Part shown: positions 11,237-22,592 of the stretch, piece by piece
How positions within the stretch are numbered: position 1 is the stretch's first letter
How the letters are laid out: every line of letters starts with the position of its first letter
NCBI GenBank assembly: GCA_029378245.1
Contig: JARKIF010000002.1
Location: 1,612,001 to 1,676,000, forward strand
DNA: 64,000 nucleotides
Direction: 5' to 3'
DNA from: Roridomyces roridus
Lineage: Eukaryota > Basidiomycota > Agaricomycetes > Agaricales > Mycenaceae
Notes under the pieces: model-generated
Databases searched by the model: none
What the model saw: only the letters and a program-made list of their open reading frames with translations
What the model was told of the DNA's origin: nothing
Translations under genes and position numbers: made by a program

Positions 11237-14200
11237 TCATTGCAGATAAATCGTCTGCACTTCTGATAGATGAAAGGGTTGATTGCAGGCCGGACATTTG
11301 CGTTGCCGCGTTGTTAGCCGTGCGTCCACGCAGGATCGGCAGAAAGCTGCAATCAAATGAGCGGCCGGAATAAAGTAGCCACGGGACACCCACTGTGCAT
11401 GCATTTCGTGAGGACAGTATTCCGGAACTCGGCGCCTTTGCACGCAGTGCACTTGAGCACGTTCTGGCAACATAGTCATTATGTGCGACCCTGAAGTAAG
11501 CTTCCAGACTCACCAGCGTCTGCTTGAGTTCCATTTCCAGTTCTGCTTCTCTCGACGACGCAGTGCCCGTCGACCTCTCCTGCAATTTGGCCGTCTGCTT
11601 CTCGAACTGTTTCTTCGTCAACGACAACTCCTCCGTCAGCTTCTGCAGCTCCGTCTTCTTCTGAAGCAAATCCTGATCGCGTTCCATGTAAAGTGTCCGT
11701 AACTAGAGGCCGATTAGCTCTGAGATTCTCTTCTTTTACGAGAAAAAAAATACCTCGCCGCTTCTCTTGATTTCTGCTTCCTGCAAGACCTTGAGCTCTT
11801 TGTATTCTCGTCGGAGAGCACCAAACTCCATAACGGTCGACTCGAATTGTTTGCGGGTAGCGCCAAGATCTTTCTCGAGGTTGAGCACCTGCGCAGAGAG
11901 ACCTCGTTCCGATTCCACCAAGCGCTCGACAGCCTTGCCTTGCTTTTCAAGATTCCGGCTGAGATTCTTGCGCTCGTTTTCCACAGCCTCCTTGTCCCGC
12001 ATGGCAGCGAAAAATTTGTTCTCAGATTTCGCTTTCTGCCAGACATCTCAGTCAAAAGCACAGAAAGAAGGGTCGCGTGACGCACATCAAGACCACTCTT
12101 GACAACCCGATCCTCCATCTCTTTCAGCTCGAAGACCTTGCTCTTCACTTGCCGATCTAGGGCCTCCCAAGCGGCGGACAGTTGATCCAGTTCGCTGAAC
12201 ACAGGGGCCTTGTCCTGGTTGTGCTGGGCGTCAATTAAACGAAGCCTCTTGATCTCATCCTCCTGCTCCCGGAGTTTCTCTGCCAGCTGCGCCACATCGG
12301 GAGGAAGGGTTGAGAGATCCCCGAAAGTGCTCTCATACTTTTCCAATTTGGCGGTGGCTTCTGCCAACTTTTGCAGAGCATTCGCTTCGGCCTCCATGTG
12401 TTGTACAACATTCGGATGGTCATCTTGGAAGATGGAGAGCGTCTGATCGACAGCAGCGGCTCGTTGCTCCGCAGTCCTTTCCGTACGTCAATCACAGAAT
12501 AGAAACACACGACCAAAAAACGTACGTGACTCGGTTCTTCAAATCCTCAATGTACGCCATATCCTCGAGTTGGCCGGTGAAAAAGAAGTGCATCAAATCC
12601 TCGTTTCCTGCTTGCGCCGCCAACTGAGCCTTGTGTCGGCTCAATTGGGACTCGAGCACCGCGATACGACCCTGCGTAGACGTCAATATGGCGAGTCACC
12701 AGTCAAAGAACGGGACTTGCTGAACGGGTTTCGGCCAGTGACTGGAGCTCTTTCATGGAAGCAAGTTTGACGCTATCTTTTTGCTTGCGCTCATTGAGTT
12801 CTGCGGCCTGCTGCTCCCGTTGATCACGAAGTCGCGCGTTCTCGGTGTCGCGTTTGGCGATGAGTGTTTTGAGCTCTACGTTTACGTGACTGGCCTCGGC
12901 CTGCCAGATCGAGTTAATGTGGGTGCCGCAAAGCTCGCGTCATCACGCACCTCTACAACGTCTTGCCACTGTTGCCGCGACTCGAGGGCAGATTGAAGCT
13001 CGCCAGAGATGCGAGTATTTTCCGCTTGAGTCTCCGAAAGCGCGTTCATTAAATAGGAAGCGTGGTCGAGGAGAACCTTGTAATGCGGAGTCTGGGAAAT
13101 GAATTCCTGCGACGGGGCTTTCGACTGAAAGGGACCGTTGTGAATTGATTAATGGACCGACTGGGGGCGACTTACGTCCAAAGTAAGCGTCCCATTGACA
13201 GCAGTGAGTTCTGCGATCTCTTTTCGCAAATCTGCAACTTCCTTCTCCCGCAACTCTAATAAATGTTGGCGCTCGTCCCAGTGCATCAAGCCGGTGTGAC
13301 CGTTAGCAGACGGGGGAGGGGCAGGAAGCTAATTGCGCATTAGAAAGGGAGAAAAATGCATTAGAATCACTCTTACAAATTAACCAGACCACTCACTGCA
13401 GGAGAGGATGGCTTTTTCTGCTCCTCCGTCCCTTCGTGTGGCGAGTCCGGCATGACTGGCTCCGACCGTTGCTTGACTGCGATGACCGTATTGCTACGCA
13501 GTCGGTCTGCAGCATTCTCAGCGGCAAGGAGTTGCTCGTGGTACCGGGACTTTTGGTCTTCTGAATCTCGTAGTTTTCGATTTAGTAATTGCATCTCGGA
13601 CCGCAACGCAGCACACTGTGCATATAAATTGGTTGACGAAATGCAGCCAGAAGCTTGCCAACGTACCTCAGTTTGCGCCTTCTGACAACGCGTATATGCA
13701 TCCCCTCCCGACACTCGCGATGCATTGCCAAGGCTGACAAATTTAGTCACAAGATTTCGCGTGGCGTTCATATTGTCTTCGAGAGCGGAGACGAGGTCGG
13801 GCGCGTCGTCGTCGGAAATGTGGGACGATAGGTCAAAGATGTCTATTGGAAGGATCAGATTGGAGTGCGAATAGAGTGAAAGGCGTGCCTTGGGTGTTGG
13901 GAGAATTAGGCGGCAGGTCTTCCGGTTTGGCCAACAACCGAATGGCCTCCACCAGCTGAAAAATGGCGTCAACGACAGCACCCAGAGGCGCAAAAGGGCA
14001 CGAACCTGGCTCCAACACGCCGCCATTGCCGCCAGACCAGCCTCGCACGCATTTTTCCTTCTCTCGAGCTCGATGATGCGACTCTGGCTCCGGTCGTGTT
14101 CTCGCGAATAATGCTTCATCCGCCTATAAATGGCTTCTTTGCGGAACATCTAGGAGAGGTGAGCTGAGGTAGATACGAAGAGCTGGGCGCGAAATACCTC

Positions 14201-14341
14201 GAGGTTGTCAAGGTCCGCCGGTTCCTCCGACTCGGGAGCTGAGCCATTGACATACGGGGCGCCATTAGCACCAGCGAGGATCCGTTTTTTTGAGACGGAG
14301 ACGCTGGCTTCCTGGGCATGGGGCCGCTTTTTGGACTCCAT
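11237..14341 (-). CDS. BRE1: E3 ubiquitin ligase BRE1 (histone H2B)
   Basis: RING E3 that with RAD6 monoubiquitinates histone H2B during transcription. The N-terminus MESKKRPHAQEAS leads to the conserved block LFRKEAIYRRMKHYSREHDR, used for RAD6 and chromatin contacts in the family. Most of the protein is long coiled coil rich in Glu, Lys, Gln and Leu. The C-terminal RING reads LKCTACKGAEFRNTVLTKC, then MHTFCRSCVDARLTTRQRKC and PACNQPF, with the usual ending VQTIYLQ. About ten short introns break the gene, including one inside the RING between MH and TFC. It converges on PEX5 with a 144-base gap between stops. Confidence 0.93.
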
Positions 14342-14419
14342 CGAGGATATGAACAAGAGAGAGGTGGAAGTGCGATAAACAGTCACAAAGTGACAAGAAC
14401 AACTCTCAATTGATCGGCT

Positions 14420-16594
14420 CTATTCACGCGCTATCTTCAGTCGAACAACCCTCTCCAGCTCCACAATCTCGCAATCCGATGCACTCCCATCGCCAATTTG
14501 CGTCTCGACACACACAAAGTCCATGGCCTGCAATTGCTCAGAAACGGCGGTCAAGATCACCACTGATACGCACCTTTCCAAACACTGTCATGGGTTGATC
14601 TGCTCAGAAAAAAGCGTGGTCAAATCGCGTACAATACCGGCAGACAAGCCACTTACGCCAAACTGCCGTGTTGTACACAATCCCTTGCGAGGCGGTAGCC
14701 ACAAAGGCCCTTACCGTTGCCAGATCTGGCTGGCCATCTGTCGCGTTCTTCGCCACCACAACGAGATACGCGCTTCCTGGTTCAGCGAGGCCTTCTCCTG
14801 ATCCCCGACCCATTGGAATGAAGGCCTGGTTGGTGAATGGATGCCGTTCCATCACCTTCAGCTCAACGATGCCGTCCTTGGAAATACCCTCCAATGGATT
14901 GCACCTATACACCGACAGACCTGCAGTAGCCCCAGCCTCTGGCGGATAGGAAGAAGCAAGTAACGATAGTTTGTGGAATTTGCTAGCAGAGCCCTGGTTT
15001 GCTGGCGTGACCTTGGTTCCCTTTGGGGCGGCGTTATGGTCTCCGTACGCTTGGATGACTTGTCCGAACGGGGCGAACGCTTCCGGCGTCAGAGGCAGCA
15101 CGGGAATGGTAGACAAGGCGTCGCGAACAGTTGAGACGGAAGGAATGTCTTCCGTGGGTTTCGAATCCTCCTTCGCTGCCAAAGAAGAAGCATTCCGTGC
15201 GTCCTTCGTCCCTATAATCCGGACCCTTTTAATTCCACCATCCGGATGAATCGTAACCTTGACGTGCGTGTATAGTTTGCCCTCCACATTCTCCAACTGG
15301 AAGTAATGTTGTCTATGGGGTCCGAGCTTAGTGCGCGGTAGGATCAGGGTCCATTCGCCATCCTCTCCTCTGGTGCGCGACCAATCAACATCACCCGTTA
15401 CGGCTGTGGCATGAATCTCGCAACTCTCAGGAAAATTTCCTTTGAAATGAGCAGTGTCAATTTCCACCTGCTCAAGTGCACCTGGTGCGCCCCTTCGAAG
15501 GCTTGTTAGCCGAGATCATGGAATGTAAAGGGACCCACAATTTAATAATTGCCCAGTCTTTATGGCCCTTCTCTCTGCTTCGTTTGGTCTCCCAACCATC
15601 ACCCATGTCCTTCCCACGCCCTGGAATTCACGTTAGTTTGCGAGAAACGATTCGCCTCGGCCCGCTCACCGGGAAGTATCAAGTTTGAGCCAACGCCAAA
15701 GTGCTGGTCAGACGTAAATTCGACTCGGCCACCAGCAAACACGTGTGCCAGGTCAAACGCTTCCGCCTCGTCCGCAGGGTGGACAGGTTCTACGTGGCCG
15801 TATACTCGGAAGCGAGCCTGAATAGTGTCAATAGTCTGAGACGACGGAGTACGAGACTTACAATGCCGCCATCGGGATACATATTGAGCTTTACAAAGTT
15901 GACGCTAGCGGTTTCCGGGACACGGAACAAGTGGCGAGAACTCGGGCTCATGGCCTCTTTGGGCAGCACTTCGACCCACTGCGTCACTCAGTGCATCGCC
16001 CAATGAATCGACAGAGGACACACCCTGGGGTCATCTTTCGTAGGCTCCTCCGAAGCAGAACCCGAGAGAACATCGATAGAGACATGAGGAGCTTCGTTAC
16101 CTATCGAGGTATCAATAATGGATCCAAAGAAAATAGAGAACCCAACCGTTGAAGTGAGAAGTATCGACGTCAAAGCCATGAATCTTGCCCGAGGTACCAA
16201 GCTGGATGATGCACCTACGGAAAAATGAGGTTAATAATAATTGAGAGGGGCATGCAGCCGACCAGTCGTATGCGGGGTTATGCCGCCTGCTCTCCCAGCC
16301 GCTGAACAACGCGCCCTTGGGACCAAAACTGCCCTTGAGGCTTGGAGCGGGCTGGGCTCGATGAGCCACGTGTCTGGATTGAGATCACAGAACTGTATAC
16401 CTCTACGAGGAGGAGGTGGAATGCTTCAGCGAAGAAGTCGTCCGATACTGAGACCACGCGACCACCCAACGCGACACTGGAGAGCTCTGTATGCGATGAT
16501 TTAGATCTGCATCGGGTACAGGAATTGGCGGACAACCTGTGAAGGTGCCGAACTCTTGCTCGAACGCGTCGAGGGGGACTCTTTGGGCTGCCAT
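14420..16594 (-). CDS. Allantoicase / ureidoglycolate lyase fusion
   Basis: Two consecutive purine-degradation steps in one polypeptide. The N-terminal part is allantoicase (allantoate to ureidoglycolate and urea): two repeats are seen, the first with [19 protein letters not shown] and [19 protein letters not shown], the second with [20 protein letters not shown]. The C-terminal part, from about [20 protein letters not shown] on, is ureidoglycolate lyase, with [14 protein letters not shown], the metal-site region YNTAVWHQPM and the end [20 protein letters not shown]. Several short introns are needed. I see no frame break. This suits use of purines as nitrogen source and would be expected under nitrogen catabolite control. 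Similar fusions are known in other basidiomycetes. Confidence 0.9.
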
Positions 16595-16767
16595 ATCGAG
16601 GTAGAAGGAGAAAGCCGTCTAGATTATAAATATCCGGTACGATCACGTGATGACAATGTAATGGTTATTGGATTGTGCGCCGCACGAACAGGATGGTAAG
16701 TACTATTTAGAACCATGTACCAGTAAGCTAAAAAGAGCGAATTATGTAGCAGTAAGTAAAAGGGAAA

Positions 16768-18177
16768 TTAGTCGTGATAAAAACCGATTCTGACCTTCAT
16801 CCCCTCCTGGCGCAGCCTCTGCAGCTTCTTGCGGTCAGGCCCATTCGTGTCCCAGAGCAGGTGCATGTCGACGTGCACATGCTCCAAGCGCGCCACGCCC
16901 GCCTTTTTCGTCCGCCATCGGCTCTCGATCATGTCCGAGAGCAGCCCATCTGGGCAAGTCCAACAGCCCCTCCCAAGATCGAGCTTCCGAAGCGAAGGAA
17001 GCAAGATTTCGCCCCCATCCACGGTCAGCAGTTTGACCAACTTGGGCGTGATGATAGGATCCCACGTCCAGTCGCGATTGTCGTGCACGACAAGCTCGGT
17101 GATGCCACGCACGCTTTCGTGCTCTAGACATTCGATGAATTGGGATGGAAGCACACCCGTATCATACACATTCAGGCGCGTTAGTGTGCATTTTGACCGC
17201 CCAAGGAAGTCCATAAAGGACGTCTGCGGCCAGAACACTTGGCTGTCGTCCGCATTTTGTACGTATAGCACCATGCTTTTGAGAGCGGGGAAGATGGCGC
17301 GGTCCAAGAGGGCCGCGAGTTCAGTGGAGCGGATGTGCAGTTCAATCGAGGTCAAGGCGGGGAGGACGATTGGGACGGCGGGAAGAGGCCCTTGGTTTTC
17401 GTCGACAAGCAGGTTGCAGCTCTCAAGCTTGGGGCAACCGCTCATCAAGGACAGACAAGCGCTGACGGATGGGATGAACCCAAGATCAAGGCAAGTCAAT
17501 TGCGTCCACGGGATGGCGACAGTCGTCGTTGGCGAGACATCCAAATCGCTGAGACGTGTAACAGAGAAGTTGGATAGCCTCGGGGCCACCTCGAGCATTC
17601 TCAGCAAGTCCTGCATAATTTCATCGTTGGGGGTCATGCGATGAAGGGTCAATAAATGGAACGTCTCCAGTAAAGGAGCGTAAAGATGGGCGGATGGTTG
17701 TAGAGATTTGCCGTACGTGGGGTTGGCAACATCTAATCGCACGTCTTTCCAACGCCTGAGGTAGCGCATGTAAAGGGCAAGGACTGCGTCCGCGGCCTCC
17801 TGGTTGCCATCCGATTCGTTGGATTGGGATAATGACAGCTGCAGGGGAAGATCCCCTGAGCGCTGCAGCCACTCGGAGGCGACGTTTAAAGGAGGAGACG
17901 CTTGGCCGTTGCGAACGGCAACAGACAGCGACGTCCACAGATGCGGCAATGATAACGCTACCCTGCGCCATGCCCTGCAAACTTGCAGCAGGAGCAGTGG
18001 AGCAGTCGACGTGGTGCAGTGCTGCATGCTGGGGACAGGCAGACAATGGAGGAAAATATCCTCCCATACATCCCGTGGCATACGCCCCGCGGGATACGAA
18101 TACATGGCGTAGGCGATGGAGAGACGATGGAGAGACGTGGATTGGGGATAAGTGTTGCTGCGGGGACGAAGGGACAT
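16768..18177 (-). CDS. F-box protein, single exon
   Basis: A 469-residue protein from one uninterrupted frame, unlike its intron-rich neighbours. The F-box-like start (MPRDVWEDIFLHCLPVPS, then LLLQVCRAWRRVALSLPHLW) is the form common to the very large F-box families of Agaricomycetes. The rest shows irregular leucine-rich segments (LTCLDLGF, LRKLDLGRG) that probably form the substrate-binding part of an SCF ubiquitin ligase. No substrate can be inferred. The ATG at 18177 gives 469 residues; a later Met would also leave the F-box intact. Confidence 0.8.
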   Translation of the reverse strand: MSLRPRSNTYPQSTSLHRLSIAYAMYSYPAGRMPRDVWEDIFLHCLPVPSMQHCTTSTAPLLLLQVCRAWRRVALSLPHLWTSLSVAVRNGQASPPLNVASEWLQRSGDLPLQLSLSQSNESDGNQEAADAVLALYMRYLRRWKDVRLDVANPTYGKSLQPSAHLYAPLLETFHLLTLHRMTPNDEIMQDLLRMLEVAPRLSNFSVTRLSDLDVSPTTTVAIPWTQLTCLDLGFIPSVSACLSLMSGCPKLESCNLLVDENQGPLPAVPIVLPALTSIELHIRSTELAALLDRAIFPALKSMVLYVQNADDSQVFWPQTSFMDFLGRSKCTLTRLNVYDTGVLPSQFIECLEHESVRGITELVVHDNRDWTWDPIITPKLVKLLTVDGGEILLPSLRKLDLGRGCWTCPDGLLSDMIESRWRTKKAGVARLEHVHVDMHLLWDTNGPDRKKLQRLRQEGMKVRIGFYHD

Positions 18178-18278
18178 GGTGGTAGAGGAAGAAGGGGGAT
18201 GTAAGACCAGGTCTCAAATCAGGGGGTGCATTTGGCCTGGGAGCGGAGACGAATCGGCTCCGATCGAAGGTCTAGCAT

Positions 18279-19098
18279 TCAACTTGATGCAGCCCACACC
18301 AGAGTTCGCTTTTTCTTCCATGGATCCAACCAAACCTCCATCTTCATTTGAGCAGTCGATCGAAATATTTCCTCGACTTGCTCCGCTTGCCCGTCGCCTA
18401 CTTCTACAGGCCACAACGGCGTCAGGGTTCAGGAAACCCTTGCGAGCGACCAGCGCAGCTATCGCGTGGTAGAAATCGAGACCGTCGGGACCACCAAAAA
18501 GTGCTCTCGGATCTTCATAGTCAGTGACGGAACGTGAGAGCTGGGTATATTCGTGCCAAGATATATACGGGGGATTCGACGTCACGATATCGAACGGAGG
18601 GTGGACGCCGAGATTAGGGTGAGGGAAAAGAGGGTCCAGGAACGAAGCGCGAACGGCCCGAAAGGTATTTCCGCTGGGGGAGCAGAGGGCTGCGTTTTCG
18701 GTTGCGAGTTTAACTGCTTCTTCCGAAATGTCAATGCCAGTGGCCTGGACAGATCCTGGTGGTAGCAGAGAGCAAATCAGCAGTGGAATACAGCCTGTTC
18801 CAGTGCCGAGGTCGAGCATGGAGAGTGGACGCGTATGGGGGCGTGATGCGAGTCGTTCTGCCAAACGAATCGCCCAATCCTCGGTTTCTGGACGCGGAAT
18901 GAGGACCGGGGAGCGTAGTTTTATTGAGAGTGGGCCGAAAGGCTGCTCTCCGAGAATGTACTGCAATGGTTCTCCAGCGACGCGACGCTCGAGCATTTCA
19001 CGGAGAGGAAGAATGGGCGACACTGCACGCTTCATCCATTGATATTCCAGCGCGAACTGCCGTTTTCCGAGCTGCGAGACAAGAGTTGAAAGAGTCAT
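18279..19098 (-). CDS. MTQ1: HemK/PrmC-type glutamine methyltransferase
   Basis: Methylates the Gln of the GGQ motif of release factors. The N-terminal helical part (MTLSTLVSQLGKRQFALEYQ) and the LIPRPETEDW segment are typical of PrmC-like enzymes. The SAM site is MLDLGTGTGCIPL, and the substrate-Gln-binding motif is SNPPYIS. With its helical N-domain it is closer to the mitochondrial enzyme MTQ1 than to MTQ2, which is inference. I place the start at 19098 because the longer frame would run into the divergent gene. The C-terminal end is reached only if one extra base near 18406-18411 is ignored; the frame then reads VEVGDGQAEQVEEIF and stops at 18279. Confidence 0.82.
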
Positions 19099-19204
19099 GG
19101 CAAAAGAAGAAAATGCCAAAATTGGAAACTGACCCGGGGTCAACTTGAGAGCGAACAACAACACCCTGACTTTGCTCTCGACCACCACTTGCGGCCGTCT
19201 GCAC
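19099..19204. promoter_or_regulatory. Divergent promoter with TGACC/GGTCA inverted repeat
   Basis: A 106-base gap between the methyltransferase and the ERT1-like regulator. It holds TGACCCGGGGTCA at 19130-19142: inverted TGACC/GGTCA arms around a CGG core. CGG is the half-site of Zn2Cys6 proteins, so autoregulation by the adjacent factor is possible but unproven. Confidence 0.4.
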
Positions 19205-21160
19205 ATGTCCGTGTCCGCAGCCCAGCCTGCTTCAATGCTTCAGGGCTTCGTCACTCCCGACCAGACAATGGCTGGCCAGAAACAGCTGCAGCCTGCTCCC
19301 ATTGCCCCCGCCTCCCAGCTTCCTGCTTCTTTAAAACGGAAACAGGCCCAAATGTCCCGCCAGAACACGGAAGAGGATGCCCAGAACGAGTCCTCAGCCT
19401 CCGCCCCCGCTGCACGCACACGCGGTACCAGGGACGGGCCAAAGAAAAAGAAGGCTAGCCGAGCCTGCGTCCATTGCCAAAAGGCCCATCTCACTTGCGA
19501 CGACTGTGAAAGATCTTGTATCATTGGCATGTACTTGCTTCGCTCACGCTATTCTCAGCGCGTCCCTGCCAACGCTGTATAAAGCGGGGCATCGCCGCCA
19601 ACTGCACAGAAGGCCACCGCAAGAAAGCAAAGTATCTGCTGGACGAGGAGGAACTTGGTCCGTCGTCCCCTTTTCTCTTCACAGTCCCTCCCTTTAATCC
19701 CACACCCAGCTGCCGGGAAACAAAAGACTCCCCGTGACAAGTCGGACACTGTTGCTGAACCCGCCCCAGTTCCCCCAGCACCGTGTAAGCGATTCAATCA
19801 TGCCTCGGACACACTTTTTACGGCAAAGCAGCACAACCTCCATTCGAACCCAATGATATGTTCGACCCGGTTCCCTTCGACCCTAGCTTTCCGTTTGGCT
19901 CGGAAGCGGCGAATCTCGAGTACTCGATCCTCTCCGCAATTCTCGGCAATCCAAGTCCCCCCGAAACGACGACGAGTCCCAACCCGCAGTATCCCACCTA
20001 CGAAGGAATGGACTTTACGTCACCACGAACCGATGACTTCCCCGCATCCTTCCCCGCTCAGCAAATAGCTGTCCAACCCTCCGAAACTACCACCGCGCCG
20101 AGTTTCCTCTCATATCCATTCCCTCAAACCTCGGAGCAGGACTCTCAACAATACGCCTCACAATTCCCGCAAGAGCTACATCCGCTTCAGCCGCGTTTCC
20201 CCTTGGATACTCGCCCGCGCTCGCCGCAGCTGTCTAGCAAAGACACTCCCAGCGTCTCGGCGACTCAGCCATCCTACCCTCACGGCATACCAGATCAAGC
20301 TCGCGGTGGTGGTTCCCAGCTACAAAACATCAATGACCGCATTACGATGCCGTACGACTACACGGAGGGATACCACTTCCTGATGAAACACCTTCCCGGT
20401 CGGTGCGTGCAAAACCAGGTTCTACACTGAAAAAAAAGAGTGCCTCTGGGACTCGGCTCTGATATTATCCCCTCTATAATATGGGTAATTCCCTCCTTGC
20501 CTTGTTCTTGAATCTTCCGTTCGTGTGCCCAAAAAAGATTCGAAAAGAACGACATCCTGCGCATCGTCCGCGCGTTGGCCATCTTCCGACCGTCGCTCAT
20601 CGCACTGCAAATGCCACTGTCGTTTGACGACGAAGTATTCGTCGAAAAGTGCTTTCAGCGCTCTCTACTCGTACGTTGTCTAGCTGTGATGCCACATATC
20701 TGATCATAGGTGTAGGAACTCGACAAGCTCATCTCGTTTAGTGGTACACCCACTGTTGTGTGGCGCCGTACTGGAGAGATTTGCCTCGTTGCACCCGAGT
20801 TTTGCATGCTCACAGAGTGGTCATTAGACGAGCTCGTTGGGCGAAAAAAGTACATTTACGAGGTGTGTCCTTTGCTCTATATTCTAGCCGATGTTCATGC
20901 CTTGGCTAGTTGTTCGAAAACCAATCTGTCGTGGAGTACTGGGAAAACTTTGCATCGCATGCGTTTGAAAACACGACACAGTCGGTTTTTTCGCATTGTG
21001 TACTACTCAAGCCGTCTGGCGCACCGGTACCCTGCACGTTCTGCTTCTCGATACGACGAGATCTGTTCGACCTGCCGAGCGTCGTGATTGGTACGTAGCA
21101 TTCATGCTGTCTCTCATGCGGGCTGACCCTTTTTCAGGCCAGTGGCTCCCGCTGCTCTGA
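19205..21160 (+). CDS. Zn2Cys6 + PAS regulator, ERT1/AcuK family
   Basis: Transcription factor of the family that controls gluconeogenesis and non-fermentable carbon use in ascomycetes. The Zn2Cys6 cluster reads [15 protein letters not shown] joined by an intron to [16 protein letters not shown], followed by the family signature [16 protein letters not shown] Ser/Pro/Gln-rich middle follows. The PAS-like C-terminus contains [20 protein letters not shown] and [20 protein letters not shown], and ends in [21 protein letters not shown]. Introns include one of about 130 bases near 20403-20535, long for this window. I see no frame break. Family placement is firm; which carbon genes it controls here is inference. 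Confidence 0.87.
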
Positions 21161-21340
21161 CGCTGTATATTATAGTTATTATTCCGGGACACCAGCATTT
21201 GCATTCTCTCACATCCTTCTTACGCTGTTGTATTTGCTTCAATGAAGATTGTACCGCGCCAGTTTCCGTTCAAAATAAAGTCCTGGAATAGAGTAGACTA
21301 TAGTTAAATATGGCTATCAAGTCCTGCTTTTCTGCCTGTT

Positions 21341-22097
21341 CTATACCTGCCCCTCGACCGAGGCGTACTCGCTCTCGACGCCCGGCTCAATCATGACTGC
21401 GTGTCCCAGAATGACAATGGCAGACGCCCCGATGACCCAGAAGAGGAAACTGAAGGGGCCGGCGAACAGAAGTAATGGTATGCCGATGACGAAGAGGCCG
21501 ATGTAGAGCGACTTTTGAGTGACGACGTAGTCGCCGACTTGTGTCGGTTCGGGGGCTGTGAGGGGCAGTATCAGCGGTACAAACACAGGAGAGAAAGTGG
21601 GGTTAACTGCGCACCGAATTTATTGATCAAGGTGAACCCTCCGACAAGGAATACGAGCGCGCCAAAGAGCCACATGTTGGAGAACCTGGAAAGGCATGAG
21701 AGTCGTGAGGCACGAATAAGAGGGCACGCACAGCGCGTAGATAGCGAGCGCTATGACGATAAGACCATAGTTTCCTGCGCAGACAGGGTTTCAGCAGCCA
21801 GCGCGGTCATATACGTGTCCACACTGACCAGAGAAATAGCGGGTGTTGTAGGAAATTCGCTGGGGAGGATGAGCAGGGTTTCATTACAGATTGGCGAGGC
21901 ACGCACAGAGGTGGCCGTGTTCATGTCGGCGGGACGTGAGATGCGCTGGACATCGAAAAATTCGGTCGGCCCTCGGAGGGCGGATAGTCTAGCTTCCTGT
22001 TTCGGGGTGTTATAATGTGCTGCTCTCCAAGACGAGACGGGCGACGACGAACGCGAAAGTTGCGGACGGTTTCGGTAGCGCGCATAAGTTGCTCCAT
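21341..22097 (-). CDS. PRA1 family protein (Rab acceptor)
   Basis: Small integral membrane protein of the Golgi/ER that interacts with prenylated Rab GTPases. The N-terminus MEQLMRATETVRNFR joins across a 56-base intron to EARLSALRGPTEFFD and ISRPAD. RISYNTRYFSGNYG is the family hallmark. Two hydrophobic hairpins follow (LIVIALAIYAL with FSNMWLFGALVFLVGGF, and LYIGLFVIGIPLLLFAG with FSFLFWVIGASAIVILG). The acidic tail ends in YASVEGQV. About five short introns. The start codon faces the probable CDC26 gene, 149 bases away. Confidence 0.88.
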
Positions 22098-22246
22098 GGT
22101 GGATGGAAGTAAGGAGGTAGGTGGAATACAAACAAACAGTGAGCGCTTTGTTCTGGTTCACCACTGGCAGGTGGGTTAAATACAGCAACAATGAGGCAGC
22201 TGCGGAACTGCGCCGCTCCCTGACGCCTTTGCCGCAGCCCAACTCC
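22098..22246. promoter_or_regulatory. Divergent promoter PRA1/CDC26
   Basis: A 149-base gap between two outward start codons. It contains TTAAATAC (about 22176-22183) upstream of the rightward gene, a weak TATA candidate. Confidence 0.3.
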
Positions 22247-22529
22247 ATGATTCGCCGCAATCCGACCCTCATTGCCATGAACGACTTTGATGTCCAGGAT
22301 GTCCGGGACCTCATCGCGAAAAATAAGACGGACGCGTCCTTGATGCTCAAAATGAAGCGCATGGCAGAGAACCCGGCCATGGAAAAGGAGGACATGGAGA
22401 TGCTCGACCAGCTCAAGGCGCGTTACGGCGACAAGCAGGCACCCACTCGAGGCAAGAGTTCTCTCTACATAACCGACTCTTGGTGCTCATTCCATGCCAG
22501 ACGCCGCAGGCCCAAGCACTGCAAACTGA
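22247..22529 (+). CDS. CDC26: Probable APC/C subunit CDC26 (small protein)
   Basis: A protein of about 80 residues starting MIRRNPTLIAMNDFDVQDVR. The Met-hydrophobic-Arg-Arg-x-Pro-Thr start followed by a helix is the pattern by which CDC26 inserts into the TPR groove of CDC16 in the anaphase-promoting complex. The remainder is a charged helix (LMLKMKRMAENPAMEKEDME). I propose a short intron near the 3' end that gives the ending GKNAAGPSTAN at 22529. Without it the frame would run to 22603 and overlap the convergent ribosomal protein gene. Family assignment rests on the N-terminal pattern only, so it is tentative. Confidence 0.5.
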
Positions 22530-22592
22530 ATTTGTATATTAATCCATGTATTACATTTCCCTGTAATACTGGCAGTAGAGCGACCATACTTT

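Noticed and set aside
19099..19206. Longer N-terminus for the HemK-type enzyme from 19206
   Set aside because: It would overlap the start of the divergent ERT1-like gene, and the extra residues do not look like the family.
21995..22060. Apparent frameshift in PRA1 after NFR
   Set aside because: A 56-base intron with donor GTTCGT and acceptor AACAG restores EARLSALRG.
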